From: Chaetoderma sp. LZ-2023a
Lineage: Eukaryota > Mollusca > Caudofoveata > Chaetodermatida > Chaetodermatidae
Reading direction: 5' to 3'
Length of the DNA: 64,000 nt
Assembly: GCA_034401795.1 (NCBI GenBank)
Contig: CM067360.1
Span: 125,512,883 to 125,576,882, forward strand
The position numbers and the translations under genes were made by a program. Shown here in pieces: positions 46,880-58,174 of this stretch. The stretch's first letter is position 1. The number at the start of each line of letters is the position of its first letter. The notes beneath the pieces are model-generated. The model was not told the origin of the DNA. It did not search any database and saw only the letters and a program-made list of their open reading frames with translations.

Positions 46880-47460
46880 TTTCATCAGCTTTGACCTTTT
46901 TGGCCTCGCACCTACCCCATGCACATGGGTATAACAATTTGGTTGGAGTTCAACAAATGGTTTCAGAGGAGAAAGGGTGATAGAAGGAATGCTTGTGATA
47001 TTTGACCATTTGATCCCCGACACATCACACGCCGCCGTCTAACTCACCACCCCACCCCACCCAACCACGTGACTGGAACCACGCCACATCCCTGATTCAT
47101 CACACTCACCCAAAAATTGTTTCTATGAAGCTGTTGCTCTCGAAATATATTGCTGACCACAAGATAAACTATATTGTTCAGTCGATGATGCGTCACCGCA
47201 AACCCCCATGTCAACCGCTTTGAAATTTTGAACCTCAGACACCGCCCCCCCCCCCCCACCCCAACCCCCACTCACCCCACACACGCACGCACGCCCGTAC
47301 GCATGCACGAACACTGTCACATGCTGTGGCACGCACACACGAGCGCGCACGCGTACACACACACCGCGATCCCCACCCCCTCAGGGGGCGGAGCCATATG
47401 TAAATGTCCACTTGCACTACACACTTATATGGTTGAATTCCGGCAAACGGTTTGAGCGCA
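46880..47460 (+). repeat. F2-like single units and Z-DNA-like CACG tract
   Basis: Single units resembling the 63-64 kb array occur at about 46880-47005 (AATTTGGTTGGAGTTCAACA then GGTTTCAGAGGAG) and 47375-47455 (GGGGGCGGAGCCATATGTAAATG, given in two parts as GGGGGCGGAGCC and ATATGTAAATG). Between them are a poly-C run (47246-47260) and alternating CACG/CACA purine-pyrimidine runs (47278-47365, again 47465-47515). Confidence 0.65.
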
Positions 47461-47699
47461 GACACATGCACGCCGACCCACTGCTCGCACGCATGCACGC
47501 ACGCGTGTGCACGTGTTACACGACATAATCCCCACTTTTCTTCGAAAAACGTGGTAATAAGAAATAATAATGATATATTTTCATTAGACGAGGTGAAAAT
47601 TGGCGCTTACATTACAATACTAGTCTGACAAAATGTGCGTTAGCTATCCTACAATTTAGTGAATTAATTTGCTAATCTTGTCTTATTTTTTAAAGGCAA

Positions 47700-47995
47700 G
47701 AATTTTAGATACAGTGGGTACGGCAGTTCCGGATCATCGGCAGTTTCGGATCATTATATCTTAGGCCTCTTTCTCATTTCCTAATCCTGTTTAACTATTC
47801 CGTGTACTATGTAGGTTAATATGTATCCGATGTATTGGTTTGCATTCACACTGCTGGGAGATAGTCTCGGACCAGACGGTGGTACTACCTGGTGGACAGC
47901 GAGATAAGGTGATGACCGTAACGCTACCTGGCAGACAGTGCGAGAAAATGGTGACGCTAACGCTACCAGGCAGATTTTGACGAGATAGACTGTGT
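47700..47995. repeat. Short tandem repeats (~39-bp unit)
   Basis: CTACCTGGYRGACAGYGCGA recurs at about 47884 and 47923 with a third, worn copy at 47963 (CTACCAGGCAG), spacing ~39-40. Upstream, GGCAGTTYCGGATCAT occurs twice (47721, 47739). The minus frames across it are caused by the repeat. Confidence 0.6.
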
Positions 47996-48384
47996 TCACA
48001 TAGGGAAGTAATAGCGATATACCTGACAAACTTTGGGAAAGTCACCCTATGCGCTTCAACTTTGAAGCTAAACCTACATGTATTTCCAATTCTACTTCAA
48101 TACTAGTTGACTAATGTGAAACTGTTGTTCCTGACGTTAGAGGCCTGAGGCCTGCTGTCAGATGTCCTTTCATTGTATCATTTACCGAAATAGTGGCTGT
48201 ATGAGAACACGGCCTTAGTCATCAATACAATTCTTTAGAATTAGGCTTACTAGATTTAATATTTTGTTATGTTTTTAAATAACTTCAGTTTATTGAGGAC
48301 GAAGAAACATAAAAATGTGCATTTCAACTTTATTAGATTTCCAGCATTTAATTCATAATAAATCCTCAACACACGTGTCATGCG

Positions 48385-48884
48385 NNNNNNNNNNNNNNNN
48401 NNNNNNNNNNNNNNNNNNNNNNNNNNNNNNNNNNNNNNNNNNNNNNNNNNNNNNNNNNNNNNNNNNNNNNNNNNNNNNNNNNNNNNNNNNNNNNNNNNNN
48501 NNNNNNNNNNNNNNNNNNNNNNNNNNNNNNNNNNNNNNNNNNNNNNNNNNNNNNNNNNNNNNNNNNNNNNNNNNNNNNNNNNNNNNNNNNNNNNNNNNNN
48601 NNNNNNNNNNNNNNNNNNNNNNNNNNNNNNNNNNNNNNNNNNNNNNNNNNNNNNNNNNNNNNNNNNNNNNNNNNNNNNNNNNNNNNNNNNNNNNNNNNNN
48701 NNNNNNNNNNNNNNNNNNNNNNNNNNNNNNNNNNNNNNNNNNNNNNNNNNNNNNNNNNNNNNNNNNNNNNNNNNNNNNNNNNNNNNNNNNNNNNNNNNNN
48801 NNNNNNNNNNNNNNNNNNNNNNNNNNNNNNNNNNNNNNNNNNNNNNNNNNNNNNNNNNNNNNNNNNNNNNNNNNNNNNNNNNNN
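48385..48884. other. Assembly gap (500 N)
   Basis: Exactly 500 unknown bases, a conventional placeholder length. Frames across it are meaningless. Confidence 1.
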
Positions 48885-49690
48885 CTAACACAAATATTAT
48901 TTGTTTGCAAGAGGAAAGTGCCTCGCGTGGGCCTCCATCACAGAAAAATGCATACAATGCCGAAGCGGAGAAAGAGATGGTAAAAACGGCCACTCTCTTG
49001 TTCAAACTTATGCTAAGGTGGGTAAAGTGAGTCAACCTAGTGAAATTATAAATTATTGCAATGCATGTTGTATTACGTGAAGATGGTGTGGATGATTTCC
49101 GCAGAATTCAACACCGTCACCTTATGTACGTCTCAAGATACTAGATTGGTAGTTGCCGCTTTATTTATGCAGTCCTTCTGCTAGATCCTATCCTATCATT
49201 TAGTTTTTAGGTCCATATTTCAATCTTAGGCCGCAAGTGGCTGCGATTCCCACCTATATTTAATACATACGCCTGCCTGGCGGAATGCTCGATGCCCGTA
49301 TGGTCACCTTCATGGCGAATCCTCCTCAGAGACAGCGTGCGAACATGTCACATGGTGGCAGCCCCAGAATCACATAACGATCCTGTCACTCACCATCCCA
49401 CATATAACAGCACAGGGACAAGTCATATTACATAAGCATTTAAAAGTACATATAAGTTTACGGTGGGGAGTAAGAGACATATATCCAACTATGGTGACCT
49501 TTCCGTGAAGGCGTGGTGGGTTCCAAGACTGCCACCAGTCACTTGTAGAGTTAGATAGGGATCTGTGTCTTGTCCATCACCTAGTGTGTCGGGGGTGAAT
49601 CATGTGTTCCGCACGCTGGTACTAACATTTACCTGTCTTTAGGGTTATGTCTAATGCTCAGAGATGCACTGATGGCTGGTTAATAAATAT
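48885..49690. other. No gene seen
   Basis: The region 49250-49680 is less AT-rich and has no open frame of note. I could not match it to anything. Confidence 0.35.
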
Positions 49691-49694
49691 ATAT

Positions 49695-51819
49695 GTATGT
49701 ATGATTACTGTATTCTGCGGCTGTAGGAGTAGAAACACCCTACAGCTGCAATCAGTCCGTCTTCGCTTTTGCCCACTGTGTCTTGTCTTCAGCCGAAATC
49801 CTTAGCTTCCTCAGGTCCATTCTTGACTTGAGTGTACTGAGTCCTGCTTTCTTGAGGTCACCTCGTAGCACGCTTAGCAGATTTATGCAATGACGTCCTC
49901 TCCTGGTTTTGTATTTTCTGGCTCCGAGTAGGATGAATTCCAAGGCATTCTGTGCTGGTGTCTCTTCTAGCATCCTTAGCACATGGCCAAACATGGACCA
50001 TCTTTGCTGGGCGACTTTTACAGACAGCGGCGATGTATTACACATCTTGTATTGTGCATTATTGGAAATTATGCTGTCTGGCTATCGCTGTCCAGTGATG
50101 GTGCGTATCGAGTTTGTCTAGAGTTGCCTTTGGAGCTGCCCAGCTGTTACAGTTATACAGCACCAAGGATACGCAGGTTGCATTGTATAAATGTAGCCTC
50201 TTTATCAAGGGCATCTTTGATCTACAAATCCATAGCTTCCAGAAGGACTGGAAAACTATGTTCCCATGAGGTAGCGTGAAGAAATGTCAGTAGTACTGCA
50301 AAGCAGTGAGCCCAGGATTTTACTTTCCCTCCATGGTTCGCGGCCATGAAGTGTGTCATCATTTTTTATAGTTTCATGCTTTGTCAATATGTATATGTGG
50401 GTGACCTCTGTTTTGGATTCATTCATGAAGAGATTCTAAATTTTTAGTTTGCTTGCAGCCATTGGGAGAAGTTCGTCGAGGGGTTTCTTTTCCTCGTCTA
50501 TGAAGTCCACATCATCGCCATATTCCATCTCTAGCGGCATGCCCAGTATTGACATTGGGGGTATGGTCTTGTGGAACTTTCCTGCACAGATTTCAATGCG
50601 GTAGCAAGGTAGCAGGTGAAAAGCACCGGAGATAGACCATCTCCCTGTGAGGAGCCGATTGATGTCTCAAACTCTACAGACTTCACTGACTTGACTCGTA
50701 CTCTCAGCTTGGTGTCTGCAAGCGGTAGTCTCACTAGTCGTAGCTCATCTTCATTGCAACTGGCCTGGCATAGTACATCTAGGATCTTTGAACGTTTAAT
50801 TGTTGAAGGCTTGTGACATGTCAATGCCCATTTTGTGGAAGTCCCAGTGTTTGGACATGACTACCAACACAGGCATACAATGAGCCCATACAATATTTGC
50901 GCATCTGCGTCCACGTTTGAAGCCACTTTGACATGATCCGGTGAAGTAATCGATCTTGTCTCAGATGTGGCATAGAGTAACATTGGATAGGATTTTCCAT
51001 ATGCTGTTGACGAGCACAATGAGCCACAGATTGGCCGGGGCCCCAGTTGCTTCTTGGGCTTGAGTAGTGCGATAAGGATGCCTTGGCCTACAGCGTCGAT
51101 GGGAAGGTGGTGCATAAAAGCTGAATTGATTAGGTGCATGATTGGTTTTGAGATAATGCCACTTACATATTTGAATAGTTCATTGCTCATGCCATCAGGT
51201 CCAGATGCATGCCCATTTTTCAGGGCTTTAAGTGCCTTCTCAACTTCTGCTGTTTTAATTGGTGTTAGTAATGGCCTGCGTTCTCCTGAGAATGGATGCA
51301 AGGGCTCATCATTGTTGTCAGTGAACTGTTCCTTGAACCATTCTCGGATCTCCTCGGCTTTTACCTGGTCAGTCCCGATAAAGTGTCCTTCAGCGTCGTG
51401 TACAGTGAGTGGTGGCGTGTAGTCAGTAACTCTCAGGGCTCAGGCTGCCCGAAACATTTTGTGACAGTCATCCGTGGCAGTGATTTCATCTGCTAGGGAA
51501 TCTGCCTGTTGAATAGAAAGATCTTTCAAGTGTTCGCTAATGTGGCGCAGAATACTATTGCGCTCCCGGCGTAGTTTGGTGTGGTCTTCACTTTGGCCAC
51601 TGATAGATGCGCAGACGTACCGCTTTAACAGTTTTACTACTAGAGGGTATTCAGCATACCTAGTTTGGTTGTTTTTAAGAACACCTATGGTGCTGGTAGC
51701 GGATGGTTCCATAGATTTCAGTATTTTAGTTAGGGCTTCGTTTGGATCAGAGCTGACATCCATATTAGCTATCTGCTCCCCGAGGGCTTTTTTGTATGAC
51801 ATTTGAGTGTCAGTGTCGC
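49695..51819 (-). mobile_element. LINE-B copy 2
   Basis: A 2.1-kb copy of the same LINE as at 18621-20660, same orientation. The low-coordinate end carries TATGTATG repeats (its 3' tail on the minus strand is CATA-rich); the high-coordinate end matches copy 1 up to the same base, GCGACACTGACACTC. It has the 3' segment that copy 1 lacks (49745-49830). No clear target duplication was found. Confidence 0.87.
49752..51802 (-). pseudogene. LINE-B reverse transcriptase copy 2, decayed
   Basis: Minus-strand order: MSYKKALGEQIANMDV (51.8 kb), AEVEKALKALKNGHASGPDG (51.25 kb), ILIALLKPKK (51.07 kb), SSQGDGLSPVLF (50.64 kb, the RT B block), and a C-terminal part with CNTSPLSVKVAQQRWSMFG then HVLRMLEETPAQNALEF (49.95 kb). 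This C-terminal GHVLRM-type region is seen in many LINE proteins after the RT. Multiple frame changes, so inactive. It complements copy 1 for judging the family: the longest readable RT parts differ between the two. Confidence 0.85.
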
Positions 51820-52088
51820 TGATGATGCAACGTGATCACTGACGTATCCAAAACTAATATATATGGTCTTCTTAATGCATAAAAATATGATGGTCACCAT
51901 AATGTAGATTTTTTGCAGTGTACCGTAATGTCTATAAAATCGTTTGTAATTATTATGTTGACCGGATAGGAATCATATATTCTAACAAATAAGAAATGAG
52001 AAGCAACGCTTTGCTGCTATTGCCATTATCATATACTATAACGATATGCACCATGTTCATATCGATTTCTTTGCAGAATACTGAGATA
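51820..52088. other. No gene seen
   Basis: AT-rich, no feature. Confidence 0.3.
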
Positions 52089-52094
52089 CTGTGT

Positions 52095-52265
52095 GACTAT
52101 ATTTCAAATTTGGAATGAATCCATTCAAGATAACTGAAGTTATCGAGCGGAAACCATATATTTTACGAGTTTTCAAGAAATCAAACGAGATAACTTTGGT
52201 GTCTCTGGACACATTTGGCCAATTGGCCGGGGGTGGGGTGCGGGGAGGGAGGGGGTGGACTAATG
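52095..52265 (+). repeat. F6 unit, inverted relative to 53-55 kb
   Basis: ATTTCAAATTTGGAATGAATCC, read here as CAAATTTGGAATGAATCC, then AACTGAAGTTATCGAGCGG: one F6 unit in the orientation opposite to the array that follows, ending in a G-rich run (52229-52255). The 128-codon frame over it is accidental. Confidence 0.7.
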
Positions 52266-52998
52266 AGATGGCTTCACTTGAGAAGCTTATTGCACGAATA
52301 TATACAAATATACACATTTTTGTCTGCATAATACTGCTTTTTGAGACTGTCTGCTTAAAGCTGCTTTACAACTATATGTATATTTTGAGTGTCTGCTTAA
52401 TGCTGGTTTCAGTTGTTTTTTTTAAGCAGACAGCATTTTATGTATATTTTTTATTTTTTAAGATATGGCATGCCATACATCAGTTTAATCTTATGCGCTA
52501 ACGGGAGTTGGTTATCAAACGGGTACAGGAACATTAAGTTCCTATCTCGCAATGATGATATATAGCGATTTCCGAGTCCAGAATATTTAGATCCGATTAC
52601 TCGCTCTAATTAGAATAAAGATCGTTTGCGATTGGAGGCGAATCACGTGATTTAGACATGTATCTTTTCTCAACGCCATTTTATGTCAAATTCTGGATTA
52701 ATTTTGATGTAATAAGTGATATTTATTAAAGAATAAGCAATATTTAGGCACCCCAATTTAATAATTTCACGTTCGCTTGTTGTTTTTGGAGTATACATTA
52801 AACATAGTCGTAAGGCGGCGCGAATTGTCTATGGTAACATTTAGTTCAATTTCCGTGGTAAAATCTGACTAAGAAAAATTTCAACCCAAAATTGTGGGCA
52901 AGGAATGTTCTCGATCATAGGACGACCCCCCCCCCCCCCTTCCTAGAACATGTAATTTGATATTAAAAAACCCACTGCATCCTTTAGTCGAATTTTAA

Positions 52999-53000
<2 letters not shown>
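52266..53000. other. No gene; short homopolymer tracts
   Basis: Contains TGTCTGCTTAA repeats (52340-52430, two to three copies), a T-rich stretch and a C14-type run at 52926-52939. No gene. Confidence 0.4.

Positions 53001-53040
<40 letters not shown>
53001..53040. repeat. (AT)n microsatellite
   Basis: 40 bases of pure AT, directly abutting the F6 array. Confidence 0.97.
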
Positions 53041-53042
<2 letters not shown>

Positions 53043-53089
53043 AATTTGAAATATCAACTCTTTATAACAAGACCACGGTGGGGATTCTA
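53041..53089 (-). repeat. F6 array, part left of the Tc1 insertion
   Basis: CAAATTTGAAATATCAACTC then GACCACGGTGGGGATTCTA matches the unit that resumes at 54747; the interrupted unit reads through when the Tc1 element and one TA are left out. Confidence 0.85.
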
Positions 53090-54746
53090 TACACCTGTGC
53101 AAAAGTTAAGCACCAGCAAAAACAATAGAACGTAGAAACATGATGGTACAACTAGGCTGCCATACTTTTTGTCCCCGCGTTAGCTGACATAATTCCAAGT
53201 ACGAAATGCACATGCATGCATGACTTCACGCCGCTTGATGTCCGTGCGTGGCGGGAAACAGCACACGTGTTCAGTTATGTAAAAGTCCAGTTTGAGGTGT
53301 AGAACATTACATACAGATTTAGGCGACAAGATTAGGAATTTTGTGTTCATGACCGTGGTTTATTTGTACAGAGAGAATTAGCTCTTGATTGTGAACCGCT
53401 ATGGCAAGACGAAGGTTAAGTGATCGTGTGAAATGGCAAATCATAGGCATGCATACCACTGGTATGTCATGCAGAGAGATTGGCAGACAGCTGAACATTA
53501 ACCATACTGTAATCAGTCGTTTGATTGCAAAACATGGGCAAACTAACGAGGTGAAGGACAGGCCTAGATCTGGAAGACCGAAGAAGACTACTGCCCGTGA
53601 TGATCGAGCCCTAGTACGCCTTGTTAGGAGATCTCCAATCACCAACAGCAGAGTGCTCAGCCAGCAATGGGAAACGCGCAATAGAGTGTCAATGTCTACC
53701 GTCAAAAGGAGACTGTATGCTGCTGGCATGAAAGCTAGGAGACCTGTCAGACGTCCTCTCCTCACTGCACACCACAAAGAGGAGCGTCTGAGGTGGTGCA
53801 ACGAAAGAAGACACTGGAACATGAGATCCTGGAGACGGGTACACTGGTCCGATGAAAGTCGGTTCCTGCTTCATGCCACAGATGGTCGAACTCGTGTATG
53901 GAGGTCCAGACGCACGGCGTACGACCAACGTAACATCATGGAAGAAGTTCCATTTGGTGGAGGTTCCGTTATGATATGGGGGTGCATCTCATTTGATTGT
54001 AAGCTGGATCTGTTGACTGTACCTGGAACACTAAATGGACAAAGATATCAAGATTCCATACTGGATAGAGTTGTGGTCCCTCATTTTGTAAATCATGCAC
54101 CTGGAACCCACCCTATATTCATGGATGACAACGCCCGACCACATCGTGCTAGAGCTGTGCATGAATACCTCCGCCAGAATGCCATCGAAACCCTACCATG
54201 GCCAGCAAGGAGCCCTGACATGAACCCTATTGAGCATATCTGGGACATTCTGGGAAACATGGTGAGGAGGGATCCTCCTGTGCAGAACCTACAGGAATTA
54301 ACAGACGCACTCCATCTTGAATGGCAACGAATACCACAATGGCGTATCAGTCGGTTGGTGACCAGCATGAGACGTCGTGTCCAGGCTGTCATCCAGGCAC
54401 AAGGTGGATATACCCGGTATTAATAATGACAGTCTCAAACTCGTGCACAGATGTTAAACTTCGTTTTCAGACACCATTAATGACAATCTAGCCACGTGTG
54501 TCAACTGTAGGGCAATAGTTGTCAGTTGTGTCAACGAACCATATTCAGGCCTCGTTTTCAAGTTCAAACAAAAACATACAGTGTTTCCCCACCATCATAA
54601 TCAGCATTCCTCTAGTTGCATTATTACCTCTTGCACTAAGATGGATGGGTACATAAATGTTTATGCTATTGCTTTCTTCATAGCACATGAATATACCCTC
54701 GCATGTGCGTAAAAATAGGGTGGTGCTTAACTTTTGCACAGGTGTA
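53090..54746 (+). mobile_element. Intact-looking Tc1/mariner transposon
   Basis: A 1,657-bp element with 26-base inverted ends starting TACACCTGTGCAAAAGTTAA, flanked by TA duplications (53088-53089 and 54747-54748). It carries one uninterrupted transposase. The host sequence is an F6 tandem unit (compare the unfilled unit near 54845-54875). No defects are visible in ends or gene, so it is the youngest-looking element in the window. Confidence 0.97.
53401..54423 (+). CDS. Tc1/mariner transposase (DD34E)
   Basis: 340 residues, the usual length for Tc1-type transposases, cutting and pasting its own element at TA sites. N-terminal paired-like helix-turn-helix region (residues ~1-110): RLSDRVKWQIIGMHTTG, CREIGRQLNINHTVISRLI, the linker GRPKKTT (AT-hook/GRPR-like) and a second HTH around SMSTVKRRLYAAGM. 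Catalytic core: VHWSDESRF (first Asp), GGGSVMIWGCIS, MDDNARPHRA (second Asp) and SPDMNPIEHIWD (Glu), with 34 residues between the second Asp and the Glu, hence DD34E. The start at 53401 gives a full N-terminus (MARRRLSDRV); the stop is followed by 320 bases to the right end. No introns, stops or frameshifts. Confidence 0.97.
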   Translation: MARRRLSDRVKWQIIGMHTTGMSCREIGRQLNINHTVISRLIAKHGQTNEVKDRPRSGRPKKTTARDDRALVRLVRRSPITNSRVLSQQWETRNRVSMSTVKRRLYAAGMKARRPVRRPLLTAHHKEERLRWCNERRHWNMRSWRRVHWSDESRFLLHATDGRTRVWRSRRTAYDQRNIMEEVPFGGGSVMIWGCISFDCKLDLLTVPGTLNGQRYQDSILDRVVVPHFVNHAPGTHPIFMDDNARPHRARAVHEYLRQNAIETLPWPARSPDMNPIEHIWDILGNMVRRDPPVQNLQELTDALHLEWQRIPQWRISRLVTSMRRRVQAVIQAQGGYTRY

Positions 54747-55640
54747 TATATCCGACAAATATATCTTGACCCACCGGAGTTATCCCCCTTGATTTCTTGA
54801 AAAATCTTAATTTGAAATATCAACTTATAACAAGACCTCGGTGGGGATTCTATATTGGACACATATATCTTGAGCCACCAAAGTTATCCCCCTTGATTTC
54901 TTGAAATATCGTGACATATATGGTTTCCGCTCGATGACTTCTGTTAGCTTGAATACATTCATTTCAAATTTGGAATGTCAACTCCTTATGACACAAACTC
55001 AGTGGGGAGTGCATATCGATGAAATGTGTTCAGACCCACCAGATTTATCGCCCTTGAGTTTATGAAAAATCGTAAAACATGTGGTTTCCGCTAGATAACT
55101 TCAGGTGGAATGTCAACTCCTTATGACACAACCTCAGTGGGGATTGCATATCGATGAAATGTGTTCAGACCCACCGGAGTTATTGACTTTGAGTTTATGA
55201 AAAATCATAAAATATGTGGTTTCCGCTTGATAACATCAGTTAGTTTGAATGGATTCATTCCGAATTTGCAATGCCATCTCTGTACGACCATACCTCGGTG
55301 GGGACTGCATATCCATCAAATGCATGCAGACACACCATAGCTATCTCCCTTGATTTCCTGAAAAATCATAAAATATCTGGTTTCTGCTAAATAACTTCAG
55401 TTAGCTTGAATGGATTCATTACAAATTTGGAATTTCAACTCCTTTTAACAAGACCTCAGTGAGGATTGCATATCGGCCAAATGTGTCCAGAGACACCGAG
55501 GTTATCTCCATTGATTTCTTGAAAAATCGTAAAATAGGTAGTTAGCTTGAATGGATCCATTTCAAATTTGGAATGTCAATTCCTTAGCATAAGGCCTCAG
55601 TTGGGGTTGTATATCGGAGAAATGTGTCCAGATCCATCAT
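54747..55640 (-). repeat. F6 tandem array (~150-160 bp units)
   Basis: About six units, with TTTCCGCT(C/A)GATAACTTC or close forms near 54925, 55084, 55225, 55387 and a worn one near 55530. It is the same family as 6.3-7.1 kb. Each unit ends in a GACCCACCGGAGTTATC block. The window's minus strand carries CCAAATTTGAAATGAATCC within each unit. Confidence 0.85.
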
Positions 55641-56312
55641 CCTGAGTGTCTATAAGGATCTTCAAAAGCCACTACAGTGGCCAGAGATGCTGCAGGTTAA
55701 TGAAGGCAAGAAGTTCACGGGTGAAACAGTGAGGATGAGGCTGTGGCGAAAGTTTACGAGTGTATTGATTGGTCAAAAGCTGTTGTACAATCAAACACTA
55801 GCAAAGTTGTTTTACTGCTTATATTCCCCTAAGTGGGTTTGGGCTGATTTTGAATGAATAGATCTCAGAATTTGGTGTTTTTGTTCCACCAAATTCATCA
55901 TCCATGAGTTGTTTATGCTTCTAGCGATGCAATGATTCAGTCTTATGACATTTCGTTCCATGTTAGAACTAATCAGAGGGCTAACCATTTTTGACAAGCA
56001 TGTGTGGGCTGTTAAAGTTCTCGTGCCCCGTTAAATATAGACACTTGCCCGGGATATGAGATGCCTGTTGATTTCTATTCAATTGACCCAGTATTCACAG
56101 CTACCCAGCGTGCAATGTTACCCAGTATGCAATGCTCTGACTCCATAATTGTTGTAACTGTTTGACGCCATATTCCTTTAGTCTGTTGTCTGCACAAGTC
56201 AGTATTTCTCAAACAAAACCAACACATGTGCACATGCAGTCATTTGTCTACCAGGCTGTATTTCAACTGTTCAGAGAAAGTGTGTCAATTTCTAGGAGAA
56301 AATAGCTTTTAT
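55641..56312. other. No gene seen
   Basis: A 77-codon frame (55624-55857) begins inside the last F6 unit and encodes no recognisable domain. Nothing else seen. Confidence 0.4.
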
Positions 56313-56495
56313 ATATTTTGACAATAATTTCCATGAAAGGTCTTGCTATCAATAACAGCAACAGCATTCAGTCAAATTATTGTCAAAATAATTAGTAGGT
56401 AAAGCGAATACTAACTGCTACATATTTGATACAAATTTGAATGAACATTGTTGCTGCAACAGCTTTCAATCTATATATTCTAAAATAATAATCAT
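56313..56495. repeat. Two H-family hairpin copies, diverged
   Basis: Copies at about 56313-56395 (TATTTTGACAATAATTT...AAATTATTGTCAAAATAATTA) and 56423-56490 (ACATTGTTGCTGCAACAGC centre). Both keep the GTTGCT/AGCAAC core. Confidence 0.6.
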
Positions 56496-56810
56496 AATTC
56501 ACTCGCTACGGATTGAAGTGTAATTTTACAGTAAGTTGTTCCTGACTAAAGTACCAACAACATTATCAAATTGTTGTCTATAGAATCATACGGCATTCGA
56601 TATTGCTGTCTAAGTAGAGTGAGTAATATGGCCAAAATATGCTTTGCCTACACGAAGGAAATATGTAGACAAGCTATCGTGTGTACGTTTCTGTTCGACC
56701 AATGCATTTCAAATGCGCAATCCATCAATCAAACTTAAACACTGCTTGTTACTCATTTATTCTTGACGAGAAAGCGTATATAGGCATATTGCACAGATTG
56801 TCTTTTTATC

Positions 56811-57295
56811 TGATGCCCGCTCTGTCCTTGAGGCTATCACCAAAGGTAAGCTGCCACAACTTGAAGAAGCACTACAAACCATCAAATGCTTTCGGATAGC
56901 ATTGCAGTTGATCCACGCACACAAGATGGCAAAGGTGGGTGCAGAAGAGAATCAGACAGAAAACATGGTTACTCATACAGAGATGAAGACTATCATCAAG
57001 TCACTCTATAGAACACCTCAATCAGAAGATGCCTACCATCATCTCTCGAGGCCAGAGCAAGTGACCATTTTTCGTCTCAGAACTGCGGTTCCACCTTACG
57101 ACATCGCCCGCTTGTCCTTGTGGAGAAGCAGAACAGACCACAGAGCACATACTTCAATGTTGCAGTACGTATCAGCTGCTGAGAGAAGAGATCTGGCCTT
57201 TGTCATCCTGTTTTCTTGAAAAGCTGTATGGGCCTGTGGAAGAACTGCAGAAAACCACAGATTTCATCTTGAGAATGGCTCTCCAAGTGTGATAC
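56811..57295 (+). pseudogene. LINE 3' fragment: RNase H remnant and C-terminus
   Basis: GATGCCCGCTCTGTC at 56811 starts the remnant DARSVLEAITKGKLPQLEEA, split as DARSVLEAITK and GKLPQLEEALQTIK, which resembles the RNase H region of LINEs; the catalytic HCG...D segment between LQLIHAH and KMAKVGAEENQTEN is missing (internal deletion). Downstream are LSRPEQVTIFRLRT and, in a shifted frame, a C-rich LCGEAEQTTEHILQC block followed by EKLYGPVEELQKTTDFILRM, the usual end of such LINE proteins. It differs from LINE-A and LINE-B. Both ends are truncated and the frame is shifted near 57110. Confidence 0.8.
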
Positions 57296-57460
57296 CAGCG
57301 ATCGAAAAGAAGAAGGCATATGCTCACTCTACCTATATAGTAAGATATTGACTACGCGTGTGTGGCTAACAATTCCATAGTGTTGTTGGTACCGTAGAAA
57401 TCGACAACTTAGTCGAATTGCTCTTCAAATGCGTAGCTAGAGTTGGCTGAAAAGTATGAT

Positions 57461-57640
57461 GATTATTTTAGAATATATAGACTGAAAGCTGTTGTAGCAA
57501 CAATTTTCATTCAATTAGTATCAAATCTACATGAGGTAGTAAGAGCATTACCTAATAATTATTTTGCAAAAATTTGACTGAATGTTCTTACAGTCATTGA
57601 TAGCAACAACGTTCACGTAAATTATTGTCAAGGTATATAA
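57461..57640. repeat. Two H-family hairpin copies, diverged
   Basis: About 57461-57530 (ACTGAAAGCTGTTGTAGCAAC centre, given as GCTGTTGTAGCAAC) and 57552-57635 (AAAATTTGACTGAATGTTC and TAGCAACAACGTTC). Both are worn. Confidence 0.5.
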
Positions 57641-57704
57641 AAGCTTTCTTAAAATTTCTCCTGAAAATTGACACACACTGTACAGTATTGAAATACTGGC
57701 TATG

Positions 57705-57793
57705 GAATGCACTCCAGAAAACTATACAGGTAAGTTATTGAATATTTTGAAACTAATTTGACTGGGTGCTGTTGCTGCCAAAATATTCAACAG
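57705..57793. repeat. H-family copy with collapsed right arm
   Basis: TTCCAGAAAACTATACAGG, then the left arm ATTGAATATTTTGAAAC and GACTGGGTGCTGTTGCTGCC; the right arm is cut to AAAATATTCAACAG. It immediately precedes the 11-bp array at 57.8 kb. Confidence 0.75.
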
Positions 57794-57799
57794 AATGTT

Positions 57800-58010
57800 C
57801 CTAGATAGCAAGCAAACATTGGCCTAATGTTGTACGCCAACGTAATTTTGTTCATCGGCCTAATGTTGGCATGCACATGGAGCCAATGAGCAAACATACG
57901 TTGGGTCAATGTTGGCAAGCCACATTCAGCCATCATAGGGCCAACATTGAGCCAACAAGCAAAGTTACATTGGCCCACCATCAGAGAGCCACCATTGGTA
58001 AGATCCCTAA
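57800..58010. repeat. 11-bp-periodic array (GCCAACATTGG type)
   Basis: Units such as GGTCAATGTTG, GGGCCAACATT and GAGCCAACAAG follow each other at 11-base steps from about 57890 to 58000; the first half (57800-57890) is less regular. The core is palindromic (CCAATGTTGG/CCAACATTGG). The frames on either strand are accidental. Confidence 0.7.
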
Positions 58011-58174
58011 GCTACAAGCCTGTGTGGGAAGTACTTATCCGCAATGCCCATTGGCTGACAAACATTGTCTGCAGCAGATTTTGGTTCTCTACTTATAGTC
58101 TCTATCTATGTATTGACATTGAACCTGTTAACCTTGATAACTCAGGAGCCAAGCTTGAAAGCAATCATACAACA

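Noticed and set aside
48256-49035. Long open frames across the gap
   Set aside because: They consist mostly of unknown bases.
52115-52501. 128-codon plus frame
   Set aside because: Begins inside an F6 repeat unit and runs through low-complexity sequence.
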